A DNA stretch of 64,000 nucleotides, taken from positions 6,093 to 70,092 of the forward strand of contig JANNMS010000148.1 of assembly GCA_031398055.1 (NCBI GenBank), given 5' to 3'. This document shows positions 52,921-61,095 of this stretch, one piece after another. The notes under the pieces were generated by a model that was not told where the DNA came from, ran no database searches, and worked only from the letters and a program-made list of their open reading frames with translations. Each line of letters begins with the position of its first letter. Position 1 is the stretch's first letter. The translations under genes were made by a program, and so were the position numbers. Origin of the DNA: M3007 sp031398055 (GTDB lineage: Bacteria; Bacteroidota; Bacteroidia; Chitinophagales; Saprospiraceae).

Positions 52921-52928
52921 TACTTTTG
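52921..52928 (+). promoter_or_regulatory. Orphan plus-strand -7 box
   Basis: TACTTTTG followed by CCCCACA, the same extended form as the mfd promoter (TATTTTTGCCCCACA), but with no gene downstream on the plus strand. Confidence 0.5.
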
Positions 52929-52934
52929 CCCCAC

Positions 52935-53075
52935 AAACTTCGGAAAACTTCCTTCCGCAACGAAACATTTACAAAGCGGTTTCGTTAAAATTTTCCAAAG
53001 AAATTTAGGGTGAGTGTTTGTTCATAGTTTTTGTTTTTTACTTTGTCCCCCGATGCAAAATCGGGGGCATTTTTT
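52935..53075 (+). ncRNA. Candidate small non-coding RNA
   Basis: A promoter-like box (52921-52928) is followed within 150 nt by a rho-independent-type hairpin, CCCCGAT/ATCGGGG with a T6 run (53048-53077), and no ORF lies between. The 5' part can fold as nested stems: GGAAAA 52942-52947 with TTTTCC 52991-52996, and AACGAAAC 52959-52966 with GTTTCGTT 52979-52986. I cannot match it to a known RNA family (6S, tmRNA and SRP were considered). Readthrough would reach a second hairpin at about 53172-53211. Confidence 0.35.
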
Positions 53076-53172
53076 CCCCTCGAATTTATCAAATTGATTT
53101 TTCTGTCCCACATTTTGGGATTTTGAATAAAGAATAGTGTTTGTTCATAGTGTTTGTTTTTTGTTTTGTCCC
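53013..53172 (+). repeat. Two 37-bp direct repeats, each followed by a hairpin
   Basis: Copies at 53013-53049 and 53136-53172 share 34 of 37 bases (AGTGTTTGTTCATAGT ... TTTGTCCC). Each runs into a GC-rich hairpin and a T run, so the repeat unit looks like a leader-plus-terminator module. Confidence 0.65.
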
Positions 53173-53229
53173 TGTCAAGTAGCAATTATTTGGCAGGGTT
53201 TTTTTTGCCCCAACCGTTTTTTTCAAACA

Positions 53230-53267
53230 AAAAAAGCCATCTCGATTCGCGTCGAGATGGCTTTTTT
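53230..53267. terminator. Terminator of the FG-GAP gene
   Basis: AAAAAAGCCATCTCGA and its exact complement around TTCGCG, 34 bp after the minus-strand stop at 53301. Confidence 0.85.
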
Positions 53268-53300
53268 GTTTTGAAAATTAAGATTTTGAAAACGAAAAAA

Positions 53301-56186
53301 TTAAAAAACAAGGAACCGCCCAACTCGCACCGCCCGCCCATTTTCCAAAATTTCCAAAAAATAAACACCTGCCGGAAATTCATTTACCGACATTTCAAAA
53401 ACCTGGTTTTCGGCCAAATTTTTCACCACCTGCCGAAGCGTTTTTCCACGACTGTCCGAAATTTTCAAAGTGAAATTTTCGCCTTCTGGCAAGTCAGTTT
53501 TTACCCAAATTTTTTCACCCGCCGGGTTTGGAAAAATTTCTAAATTGTTGATTTTCAAAAGTTTATCGTCTGTTCCAACCAAGTTTGGATCAACAAATGC
53601 GACCACCGGAATCCGTTCGCTGAGACATTCCGCGCCGTAAAAATCAACTTCCCAATTGTAAAAATAGTAGTAAAATTCTTCGCCAAACTGCGAGTGTTTG
53701 AGGCTGACGACGCCCGGAATTTGGTACGGATAAACCACGCCGTCGTCGCTGCGGCGGAGTTGCGGGCTGATGGAATTCAGGTTTTGAAGGTTCACATCTT
53801 CGTTGGTCGTGAGTTTCAAATCTGTGCCGATGGGGATGTCAAAATCGAGATTTATCACCGTCGTGCCGTTCGGAATGTTCACCGATTTGCTTTGCAAAAC
53901 TTTTCCGTCGGCGTCCCACAACTCAATTTGGCGGACGCGGGTCAGGGTAGAATACACTTTTACCGTTTTCAAAATGAACGGCTGGATGCAGTCAAAAATG
54001 ATTTGCCCGTTGAATTGTTGGTTGCCAAAATTGGAACCAGAGTGGTTCATCATGCCTGCAAATTCGTTCGGTTTATCATCCAAATCGAGATTGGCCAGCC
54101 AAAAAGTATCGGTTTTTATCAAAGCAGGCGTGGGAAATGGATTGCCTTTGAAAATTTCAGTTCCACCCGTCAAGGCGTCAAACCAATGGTACTCGTCGCC
54201 GCCCGCGCCTTTCAAAATCGCCGAGCCACCGACCCAAGTTGTGTCGCCGATGGCCTGCGGCACGACCGGTTTTTTAAATTTCAAATCTAAATTTTGAGAA
54301 GCAAAAACTTCGCACATCCCAGCCGATTCGACAAAGTAAATTCCTGATTGTGAAACAGTTATGATTTTTGAAGTGTCGCCGGTGCTCCACAAATATGCGT
54401 CCGCCGGACTGCAAACGAGCATGATTTCGTCGCCATCGCAAGCCAAAGTGTCGCCGATAATTTCAATTTTTGGAATCTGAATCGGGTCAACCACCACTTT
54501 GATTTGATTGGAAATTGAAAAACATCCAGCCGTGTCGGTCACCGTCACTTTGTAATTTCCGGCCATCGTCGCCGTGATATTTTGGGTGGTGTCGCCGGTT
54601 GACCAGAGGTATTTTAGGTTGTCGGGCGCGGCGAGCATCACTTGGTGGCCGGAGCAAAAAGTGGTCGCGCCGAGTGCCGTGATTTCCACTTTTTCCGAAA
54701 CGCAACCGCCTTCCGAAATGGTCAAATATTGGTCGGCGACCACATTTTTCACGACATCTCGAAAACCGGACGGCCACAAAATGACGACCGAATCCACCTG
54801 CGGATTTTGCCCCAAACCAAAAATGACGGACAACGAATTTTGGATGCCATAACTCTCGCCCGACCGCACTTCGCGGATTTGCTTGCCCTGCGGCGTGAAA
54901 ATCGTGATGCGCGACCCGACCGCGCTGCGATTGCTCAACGTACCGCGCAAAGTCACGCCGAGGTAGTGATTTTGGTTGCCGGCGTTCATCCAAAGTGCGT
55001 CGGGCGTGGTGCTCGGCATGTTGTAAATTTCAGCGTAACCCGCATAAATGTCTGGAAAACCATCGTGATTGAGGTCGCCGATGGCAAATGACTCCATATT
55101 ATTTTGGTCAAAAAGATTGGGCAGCGAGGTGAAAGTTTTGTCGCCATTGTTTTTAAACAAAAAATCTACGTCGCCGCCGACCAAAATATCGAGGAATCCG
55201 TCGTTGTCAAAATCTCGAAAAATGCCTTGAATCGGCGAGCCTGAAATTTCATTTAACAATCCAGCCGCGTCGGTGATGTCTTTAAAAACGCCCGTTCCGT
55301 CATTTTCCAAAAGTTGGCTGCTCACGTCGTGGTTCGTGATAAAACAGTCCATGTCGCCGTCGTTGTCGAGGTCTCCAAAATCGGCAGTCCAAGATTGCGC
55401 GCCGATTCGCAGGCCGCTCCAATTGGTCACGTCTTGCGAAAACGTGCCGTCGGAATTTTGAATAAATAATTGATTGATTCGCCGCGGGTCGCTCGGGCTG
55501 TCCACGCCCTGCCGACATTTTGCGATGTAAAAATCGGTGCGGCCATCGTTGTTGACATCCGACCAAACCGCGCCGTAATTTCCAGAATTATCGGAACTCG
55601 GCACGGTCGCCAAATCCATCATCGTCGGGTCGTAATCCAAATTTCCGGTGCCGTCATTTTTAAAAATTCTGGAAATTTCGTCGTCGTGGCAGACCACCGC
55701 ATCGAGCCAACCGTCGTTGTTGATGTCGAAAAAACTGACGGATTGAACAAAAGTGCCGGGTTCGACCAATTGTTTTACCTCAAAACCAGCGCCGTCGGCA
55801 TTTGCCATAATAACAAAAACGCCTTCGTATTCGCCGCCCGTCAAAATATCTGAAAAACCATTATTATCCAAATCTCCAGCGCACATTCCCCAAACTGATT
55901 CTGGATAAATATTTCCAAAATTCAAATTTTGAAAATTTTGATTGGGTGCGGCTTGATATTCAATTTGCAAATTTTGCCCCTCGTCGAGGCGTGCAACATC
56001 GTCCAAACCATCGCCATTCAAATCCAAAACGGCAATCGCCACGCCGGAATGGACATTTTGATTTTGAAATAAATGGGTGTTTTTGGAAAAAGAAATCTGC
56101 GCCGCAGATTTTTGAGAGATTGCCACGAGGGCAAAAAGCAGGATTTTGGACAGGCAAACTGCCGTGATTTGAAGGCTCTTTTTCAT
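53301..56186 (-). CDS. FG-GAP/VCBS repeat protein with ASPIC/UnbV domain and T9SS type A sorting domain
   Basis: 961 residues. Signal peptide about 1-29. Seven or so FG-GAP/VCBS-type repeats with calcium-like loops (DLNGDGLDD, DLDNNGFSD, DINNDGWLD, DVNNDGRTD, DLDNDGDMD, DFDNDGFLD, DLNHDGFPD; about 50-400) form a propeller. An ASPIC/UnbV domain follows (about 425-500; GTLSNRSAVGSRI, VDSVVILWPSG), then two PKD/Ig-like units (YLWSTGDT) and the C-terminal sorting domain (IFPNPAGEKIWVKTD ... AGVYFLEIL). It should be exported by the type IX system. Likely a surface binding protein; ligand unknown. Confidence 0.92.
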   Translation of the reverse strand: MKKSLQITAVCLSKILLFALVAISQKSAAQISFSKNTHLFQNQNVHSGVAIAVLDLNGDGLDDVARLDEGQNLQIEYQAAPNQNFQNLNFGNIYPESVWGMCAGDLDNNGFSDILTGGEYEGVFVIMANADGAGFEVKQLVEPGTFVQSVSFFDINNDGWLDAVVCHDDEISRIFKNDGTGNLDYDPTMMDLATVPSSDNSGNYGAVWSDVNNDGRTDFYIAKCRQGVDSPSDPRRINQLFIQNSDGTFSQDVTNWSGLRIGAQSWTADFGDLDNDGDMDCFITNHDVSSQLLENDGTGVFKDITDAAGLLNEISGSPIQGIFRDFDNDGFLDILVGGDVDFLFKNNGDKTFTSLPNLFDQNNMESFAIGDLNHDGFPDIYAGYAEIYNMPSTTPDALWMNAGNQNHYLGVTLRGTLSNRSAVGSRITIFTPQGKQIREVRSGESYGIQNSLSVIFGLGQNPQVDSVVILWPSGFRDVVKNVVADQYLTISEGGCVSEKVEITALGATTFCSGHQVMLAAPDNLKYLWSTGDTTQNITATMAGNYKVTVTDTAGCFSISNQIKVVVDPIQIPKIEIIGDTLACDGDEIMLVCSPADAYLWSTGDTSKIITVSQSGIYFVESAGMCEVFASQNLDLKFKKPVVPQAIGDTTWVGGSAILKGAGGDEYHWFDALTGGTEIFKGNPFPTPALIKTDTFWLANLDLDDKPNEFAGMMNHSGSNFGNQQFNGQIIFDCIQPFILKTVKVYSTLTRVRQIELWDADGKVLQSKSVNIPNGTTVINLDFDIPIGTDLKLTTNEDVNLQNLNSISPQLRRSDDGVVYPYQIPGVVSLKHSQFGEEFYYYFYNWEVDFYGAECLSERIPVVAFVDPNLVGTDDKLLKINNLEIFPNPAGEKIWVKTDLPEGENFTLKISDSRGKTLRQVVKNLAENQVFEMSVNEFPAGVYFLEILENGRAVRVGRFLVF

Positions 56187-56308
56187 GTCTTTTTTTTGAA
56201 AAATGCCCGCCCGGATGGTCGGACGGGAAGAGCCGAAAGGTAGCGCGAGCGGGGTGGAAATTTTTCTAAAAAAATGAAAATGGGCGTGACGTGGAATTGA
56301 TTTTGATT

Positions 56309-56377
56309 GTCATGTTGAACGAAGCGAAACATCTGAGTCAGAAATTTATGCAGAGGTTTCGCTTCGCTCAACATGAC
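56309..56377. repeat. 27-bp-arm inverted repeat of the GTCATGTTGA(A/G)CGAAGCG type
   Basis: Arms 56309-56335 and 56351-56377 match at 25 of 27 bases around a 15-base loop. It ends 8 bp before the stop of the Uma2 gene. Sequences of this type recur between genes in many Bacteroidota. Confidence 0.8.
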
Positions 56378-56384
56378 ATCAACT

Positions 56385-57059
56385 TTACTGCAAAAGTCGT
56401 TTCATCACCTCGGCATTGACTTCGGCATCAAAAATGGCTCGCACCGGAATCAAAAAACCTTCCAACTGGACACTTTGAATCGAATCTTCGATGGTTGCTT
56501 TTTTGTAAAGTTCATATTGCCCGGCGGTTTCTTCCGATAGCAAATACTGTTCGACGGTTTGTTTTTTCGGGTCAATTATCCAATATTCGGCGATGCCGTG
56601 CGAGGCGTAATCATCGAATTTGGTTTCGCGGTCGCGTTTCGTGTTTTCCTTGCCGGGCGACAAAACCTCGACCACCAAATCCGGCGTGGGATAAACATTC
56701 ATTCCGGCGTGAAATTTATCTGATTTTTCCTTTTTCCAAAACGCAACGTCTGGTTCGTAATCATTCCGAATCATTCCGACGAGTGCTTTTTCGACGCGCA
56801 CCCTGCCAAGTTTTTTTATGATAGCATAAATATTGGCAACTCCACCCAAATGCAGTACGGCTTCGTTGTGGTCATCGGCGGCGGGCGAGTGCATCACGAC
56901 CGAACCGTTGATAAATTCGGCTTTGGAATCTTCGGTCAACCACGACCGAAATTCGGTGCGGCGTTTTTTTTCATCATCCAATTTTGAGTGGAGACGGTCA
57001 AGCAAAATGGGCAGGGAAGGAATTTCCAAAAGACTGGACTCCATATTTGATTCAAACAT
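56385..57059 (-). CDS. Uma2 family (DUF820) putative endonuclease
   Basis: 224 residues from the ATG at 57059; an open frame extends to 57185 but the -7 box lies between. The PD-(D/E)XK-like core shows INGSVVMHSPAADDHN, then YEPDVAFW, PDLVVEVLSPGKENTKRDRE and DDYASHGIAEYWIIDPKKQ, the full Uma2 pattern with D...E-V-L-S and K residues. Uma2 genes are common and often multi-copy in filamentous bacteria and Saprospiria; their function is unproven. It stands divergent from serS. A second Met 5 codons in (57044) is also possible. Confidence 0.85.
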   Translation of the reverse strand: MFESNMESSLLEIPSLPILLDRLHSKLDDEKKRRTEFRSWLTEDSKAEFINGSVVMHSPAADDHNEAVLHLGGVANIYAIIKKLGRVRVEKALVGMIRNDYEPDVAFWKKEKSDKFHAGMNVYPTPDLVVEVLSPGKENTKRDRETKFDDYASHGIAEYWIIDPKKQTVEQYLLSEETAGQYELYKKATIEDSIQSVQLEGFLIPVRAIFDAEVNAEVMKRLLQ

Positions 57060-57077
57060 TTCGCGTAGTATTTTGGG

Positions 57078-57085
57078 CAAAAATA
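57078..57085 (-). promoter_or_regulatory. -7 box fixing the Uma2 start
   Basis: On the minus strand TATTTTTG followed by CCC, 18 bp before the ATG at 57059; the longer start at 57185 lies upstream of it. Confidence 0.55.
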
Positions 57086-57199
57086 GTCGTTTTTGACGAA
57101 AAATTAATTGATTCTCACCCACATAATAAACCAATCGGGCAAATGGTTTCCGAAAACCACCACTTTCGTAAATCCAAAATCGCAATCCGTAAATCTATT

Positions 57200-57207
57200 T
57201 ACATTTG
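57200..57207 (+). promoter_or_regulatory. -7 box fixing the serS start
   Basis: TACATTTG followed by CCGCACA, 35 bp before the ATG at 57243. Confidence 0.55.
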
Positions 57208-57242
57208 CCGCACATTCTGTTTTCATCAAAAAATGTCAAAAA

Positions 57243-58523
57243 ATGCTACAAATTAAAACCATTCGGGAAGAAAAAAGCCGCGTGCTCGCCGGTTTGAAAA
57301 AAAGAAATTGGTCGGCTGCCCAACTGAAAATCATTGACAAAATCCTCGCCGCCGACGACCTGCGCCGCGCCACGCAAAATGAATTGGACAAACAATTGGC
57401 CGAGCAAAACCGCATCGCAAAACAGGTCGGCGCGTTGATGGGGCAAGGAAAAAAAGACGAGGCCGAGGCCGCAAAATCGCAAGTCGCCGCGCTGAAAACT
57501 GCCTCGAAAAATTTGGAAGAACGCCTTGACGCGGCCAAAACCGAACTGGAAAATTTGTTGATCACCGTGCCGAACATCCCCCACAAATCCGTCCCGAAAG
57601 GCAAAACGCCGGAGGAAAACAAAGTGGCCAAAGATTGGACGGCGGCCTTCCCAGATTTGGGAGAAAATGCCCTGCCGCACTGGGATTTGGGCAAAAAATA
57701 CAACCTTTTTGATTTTGAAATCGGCGTCAAATTGACGGGCGGCGGCTTCCCAGTTTACCGTGGAAAGGGCGCAAAATTGCAACGTGCGCTGATCCAGTTT
57801 TTTTTGGATGAAAACATCAAAGCAGGTTACGAAGAAATTTTGCCGCCGCACCTCGTCAACGAAGAAACAGCGCGCGGAACCGGCCAACTGCCCGACAAAG
57901 AGGCGCAGATGTACGCTTGCGAACGCGATAATTTGTATTTGATTCCGACCGCCGAAGTCCCGGTGACCAATATTGTCCGCGACGAAATCATCGCTGAAAA
58001 GGATTTGCCTTTGAAAATGACAGCGTACACACCTTGTTTTCGCCGCGAGGCGGGGGCTTGGGGCGCGCACGTCCGGGGTTTGAACCGGGTGCACCAATTT
58101 GACAAAGTGGAAATTGTGCAAATCCAGCACCCCGAAAAATCGTACGCGGCCTTGCAAGCGATGGTGCGGCACATCGAAGGTTTGATGAAAAAATTGGAGT
58201 TGCCGTACCGGATTTTGAAATTGTGCGGCGGCGACATGGGTTTCACTTCGGCCTTGACTTTCGATTTTGAGGTGTTTTCCGGGGCGCAAAAACGGTGGCT
58301 CGAAGTCAGTTCGGTCTCGAATTTTGAAACTTTTCAGACCAATCGGATGAAAATCCGCTTCCGTGATGCGAACGGAAAAATCGAATTGGCGCACTCGTTG
58401 AACGGTTCGTCCTTGGCTTTGCCGCGCATCGTGGCGGGGCTTTTGGAAAATCATCAGACGGCGGAAGGCATTAAAATTCCGAAGGTACTTTGGAAATACA
58501 CGGGGTTTAAAATCATTGAATAA
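57243..58523 (+). CDS. serS: Seryl-tRNA synthetase
   Basis: 426 residues from the ATG at 57243; the frame runs up to 57108 but the -7 box at 57200 and family length favour this start. It charges tRNA-Ser (and tRNA-Sec where present) with serine. An N-terminal tRNA-binding coiled coil (about 30-105; LDKQLAEQNRIAKQVGALMG) precedes the class II core: motif 2 FRREAGAWGAHVRGLNRVHQF (about 263-283, split here), IPTAEVP (Ser pocket) and motif 3 NGSSLALPRIVAGLLEN near the C terminus. Followed by two hairpins. Confidence 0.96.
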   Translation: MLQIKTIREEKSRVLAGLKKRNWSAAQLKIIDKILAADDLRRATQNELDKQLAEQNRIAKQVGALMGQGKKDEAEAAKSQVAALKTASKNLEERLDAAKTELENLLITVPNIPHKSVPKGKTPEENKVAKDWTAAFPDLGENALPHWDLGKKYNLFDFEIGVKLTGGGFPVYRGKGAKLQRALIQFFLDENIKAGYEEILPPHLVNEETARGTGQLPDKEAQMYACERDNLYLIPTAEVPVTNIVRDEIIAEKDLPLKMTAYTPCFRREAGAWGAHVRGLNRVHQFDKVEIVQIQHPEKSYAALQAMVRHIEGLMKKLELPYRILKLCGGDMGFTSALTFDFEVFSGAQKRWLEVSSVSNFETFQTNRMKIRFRDANGKIELAHSLNGSSLALPRIVAGLLENHQTAEGIKIPKVLWKYTGFKIIE

Positions 58524-58526
58524 TTA

Positions 58527-58557
58527 GATTTGACAACTTTTAAAAAGTTGTCAAATC
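58527..58557. terminator. First hairpin after serS
   Basis: GATTTGACAACTTTT with its exact complement, 3 bp after the serS stop; a short T run follows. Confidence 0.7.
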
Positions 58558-58564
58558 TTTTGAA

Positions 58565-58606
58565 AAAAGTCCTGCTTTCTAAACCAAGATTTAGAAGCAG
58601 GACTTT
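58565..58606. terminator. Second hairpin after serS
   Basis: AAAAGTCCTGCTT...TCTAAA pairs with TTTAGAAGCAGGACTTTT (one bulge), ending just before the cyclase -7 box. It lies inside the longer open frame of the cyclase and so argues against that frame's 5' part being coding. Confidence 0.7.
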
Positions 58607-58608
58607 TC

Positions 58609-58616
58609 TATTTTTG
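58609..58616 (+). promoter_or_regulatory. -7 box of the TPR-adenylate cyclase gene
   Basis: TATTTTTG, exact consensus, 42 bp before the GTG at 58659; the only upstream ATG in frame (58530) lies before both hairpins and this box. Confidence 0.6.
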
Positions 58617-58658
58617 CATAAATATTTTTACAAACAACACACATCAAACTCTTCTGCC

Positions 58659-61001
58659 GTGCGCCATTTTTTGCTTTTTATCATTTTCAATTTGATTTTA
58701 AACGCCTTTGTTTTTGGACAAGACAAAGGCAAAAAAATCATTGTCCAAACTGAAAAAGACAAGTTGGAAGCACAACTTATTTTAGATGATAAAACCGCTC
58801 GCGCTGCACTTTCTGATGCCATTAAATTGAATAACAAACAATCAATTATTCAAGCACATCAATCTATTTCTTCTATAAATTTAAAATTAGACAAACCGGA
58901 TACGGCGGTTGTGCATTTGCTGGCGGCAATAAAATTAACGGATAAAATCAATAACAATTCGGCGCAGCGGGCGAGTTTGTTTGCTGAATTGGGCACTGTA
59001 TTTCTTAATGAAAATTTATACAAAAACGCTATCCCCTATTATGATTCTGCACTGATTTATCAACCCAATAATTTAGAAGTTATTGAAAAACGTGGCGATG
59101 CTTTTTTATTGGACGGAAGATTATTGCCTGCGGAAAGGGCTTATCAACCATTGATTGATAAATTATCGGGCGATGGAAATATGTTTCGAGTTGTTGAAAT
59201 TTACCAAAAATTAGCGCAAGCCAGTAATCGGTTAAATTCGCCCAAAAAAGGGATAGAATATTATCTATTGATTCATGGAATTGTGGAAAGAATTGGCAGC
59301 GCAGAAGAAAAAGCAAGGCTTTATAACAACCTTGGTTATCAATATTATTTGATTGGCGATTACAATGGGGCATTGAATTATTTGCAACAGGCAAAAGCAA
59401 TTTCTATCCAATTTAAATGTGCAAATCCTGAAATCCCGTTAATCAATTTAGGCATTGTCCAACACAATTTAAAGGACAATAAAGCAGGCATACAAAATCT
59501 GTTGACTGCTTTAAAATATTTAACGGATAGAAAGGATTTTACAACGGTTGCAAACGTTGAGCACATTATCGCACAAACATATTTTGGGGCAAATGATTTT
59601 TACAATGCTTTGTCCCACAACAATTTAGCGATAAAATATGCCCGCGAAAACAAGCAGCACGATGTCTGGCGGAACGCCTCAAAAACGGCTGCCGAGATTT
59701 ATCTCGAATTGTACGACCACGAAAATGCGATAGAATATTATCGAGATTATTTAAAATTGGACGATTCATTGAGAATGGTTGACCGGAACATTGAACGCAC
59801 AGTTTTAAATAAACAAACACTATTGGAAAGAACAGAAAAGAACACTCAATTATTAATCAGAGAAAACACGATTCAAGAACTTTATCAAGATAGAATAAAA
59901 CGGGAACAAGATAATTTACGATTGGCCAACAGCGAGTTGACCTTGCTGGCCAAACAAAAACAAGACTCAGTTTTACTTTTACAGAAAGAACAAGATTTAT
60001 CTCTGAAACAAAATGAGATAAATGAAAATGCAATTAATCAAAAGACGCTTGAATTATTACAACTCAATAAATTAAGGATTTCAGAGGCAAAACAACGTGC
60101 TTCTGAAAAAGAGTTATTTGAAATAAACCAAAAAACAGAATTGGAACGCACCCAACAATTGGCGAAAGACAGCCTCGCCGCCCACAATTTGGAACGCCTG
60201 CAACAACAAGCCGAAATCTCCAATTTGAAGCTTGAAAAACAAGGGAATTTTCGAAAATTCGCAATCGGATTGGGCGTGGTCGCGATGTTGATTTTGGGAA
60301 TGTTGGCCGCCGGTTGGTTTTTTGCCCGAAAAACGAGCCGCCGTTTGGCCGTCCAAAAAAACCTGATTGAACGCGAACGGACAAAAAGCGACGGCCTGCT
60401 GCGCAATATTTTGCCCGACGAAATCGCCGCCGAACTGAAACAAAATGGTTTTGCGAAACCCCGGCAATATGAACAGGTGACGGTTTTGTTTACGGATTTT
60501 GTGAATTTTACGAATTTATCCCAAAAACTGACGCCAACAGAGTTGATTGATGAACTCAACGAGTGTTTTCAGGCTTTCGATTTGATTGCCGACAAGCACA
60601 ATTTGGAAAAAATAAAAACCATCGGCGATGCTTTTATGTGTGCAGGCGGCGTGCCGGTTCCGAACGAATCCAATCCGGTAAACGCCGTTGCCGCCGCCCT
60701 CGAAATGTACGAATGGCTCAAAAACCGACCGAATGAAAAGGTTTTTCGGGAAATGCGCATCGGAATCCACACCGGACAGGTGATTGCCGGGGTGGTTGGG
60801 AAAAATAAATTTGCCTACGATATTTGGGGAGATGCCGTGAATTTGGCGGCACGGCTCGAAGAATTTGGCGAACCGGGGCAAATCAATATCTCTGGCGCGA
60901 CTTTCGAATTGGTCAGTGATTATTATGAATGTATTTATCGTGGGAAAAACGAGGTGAGAAACAAGGGATTTGTGGATATGTATTTTGTCAAACAAGGTTG
61001 A
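58659..61001 (+). CDS. TPR-containing class III adenylate cyclase (GTG start)
   Basis: 780 residues from a GTG start that gives a clean signal peptide (RHFLLFIIFNLILNAFVFGQ). TPR-type repeats (about 45-370), a coiled coil (about 380-540), one membrane segment (about 548-570) and a class III cyclase domain (about 605-780). The two metal-binding Asp are in LFTDFVNFT and TIGDAF, the Lys of IKTIGD and the Asp of YDIWGDAVN specify ATP, and NLAARLE holds the Asn/Arg transition-state pair. Product: cAMP. TPR domain outside, catalytic domain inside is the expected topology. Codons up to about 60140 are AT-rich; the cyclase half is GC-richer. Confidence 0.9.
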   Translation: MRHFLLFIIFNLILNAFVFGQDKGKKIIVQTEKDKLEAQLILDDKTARAALSDAIKLNNKQSIIQAHQSISSINLKLDKPDTAVVHLLAAIKLTDKINNNSAQRASLFAELGTVFLNENLYKNAIPYYDSALIYQPNNLEVIEKRGDAFLLDGRLLPAERAYQPLIDKLSGDGNMFRVVEIYQKLAQASNRLNSPKKGIEYYLLIHGIVERIGSAEEKARLYNNLGYQYYLIGDYNGALNYLQQAKAISIQFKCANPEIPLINLGIVQHNLKDNKAGIQNLLTALKYLTDRKDFTTVANVEHIIAQTYFGANDFYNALSHNNLAIKYARENKQHDVWRNASKTAAEIYLELYDHENAIEYYRDYLKLDDSLRMVDRNIERTVLNKQTLLERTEKNTQLLIRENTIQELYQDRIKREQDNLRLANSELTLLAKQKQDSVLLLQKEQDLSLKQNEINENAINQKTLELLQLNKLRISEAKQRASEKELFEINQKTELERTQQLAKDSLAAHNLERLQQQAEISNLKLEKQGNFRKFAIGLGVVAMLILGMLAAGWFFARKTSRRLAVQKNLIERERTKSDGLLRNILPDEIAAELKQNGFAKPRQYEQVTVLFTDFVNFTNLSQKLTPTELIDELNECFQAFDLIADKHNLEKIKTIGDAFMCAGGVPVPNESNPVNAVAAALEMYEWLKNRPNEKVFREMRIGIHTGQVIAGVVGKNKFAYDIWGDAVNLAARLEEFGEPGQINISGATFELVSDYYECIYRGKNEVRNKGFVDMYFVKQG

Positions 61002-61003
61002 AA

Positions 61004-61077
61004 TTTACCACAAAGGCACATCAGAAAACATAAGTTTAAACCAAAACTTATGTTTTCTGATGTGCCTTTGTGGTAAA
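61004..61077. repeat. Perfect 34-bp palindrome between the cyclase and the convergent thioredoxin-fold gene
   Basis: Arms 61004-61037 and 61044-61077 are exact complements (core CATCAGAAAACATAAG) around a 6-base loop, 2 bp after the cyclase stop. Followed by an A run, so it may act as a terminator for both genes. Confidence 0.85.
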
Positions 61078-61095
61078 AAAACGGTGTGTTGAAAA

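Larger units (their letters stand above)
52732..53300. other. 569-bp intergenic region with a promoter, hairpins and a tandem repeat
   Basis: No protein-like frame on either strand. It contains an exact -7 box at 52921, a structured stretch (52942-52996), two 37-bp direct repeats each followed by a GC-rich hairpin and a T run (53013-53069 and 53136-53211), and the terminator of the FG-GAP gene (53230-53267). The first 180 bp holds nothing recognisable. Confidence 0.7.

Noticed and set aside
53014..53172. 37-bp repeats as tandem promoters
   Set aside because: A TTTG and a near -7 box are present, but the -7 positions deviate (TTACTTTG, TTGTTTTG) and the implied start would fall inside the hairpins.
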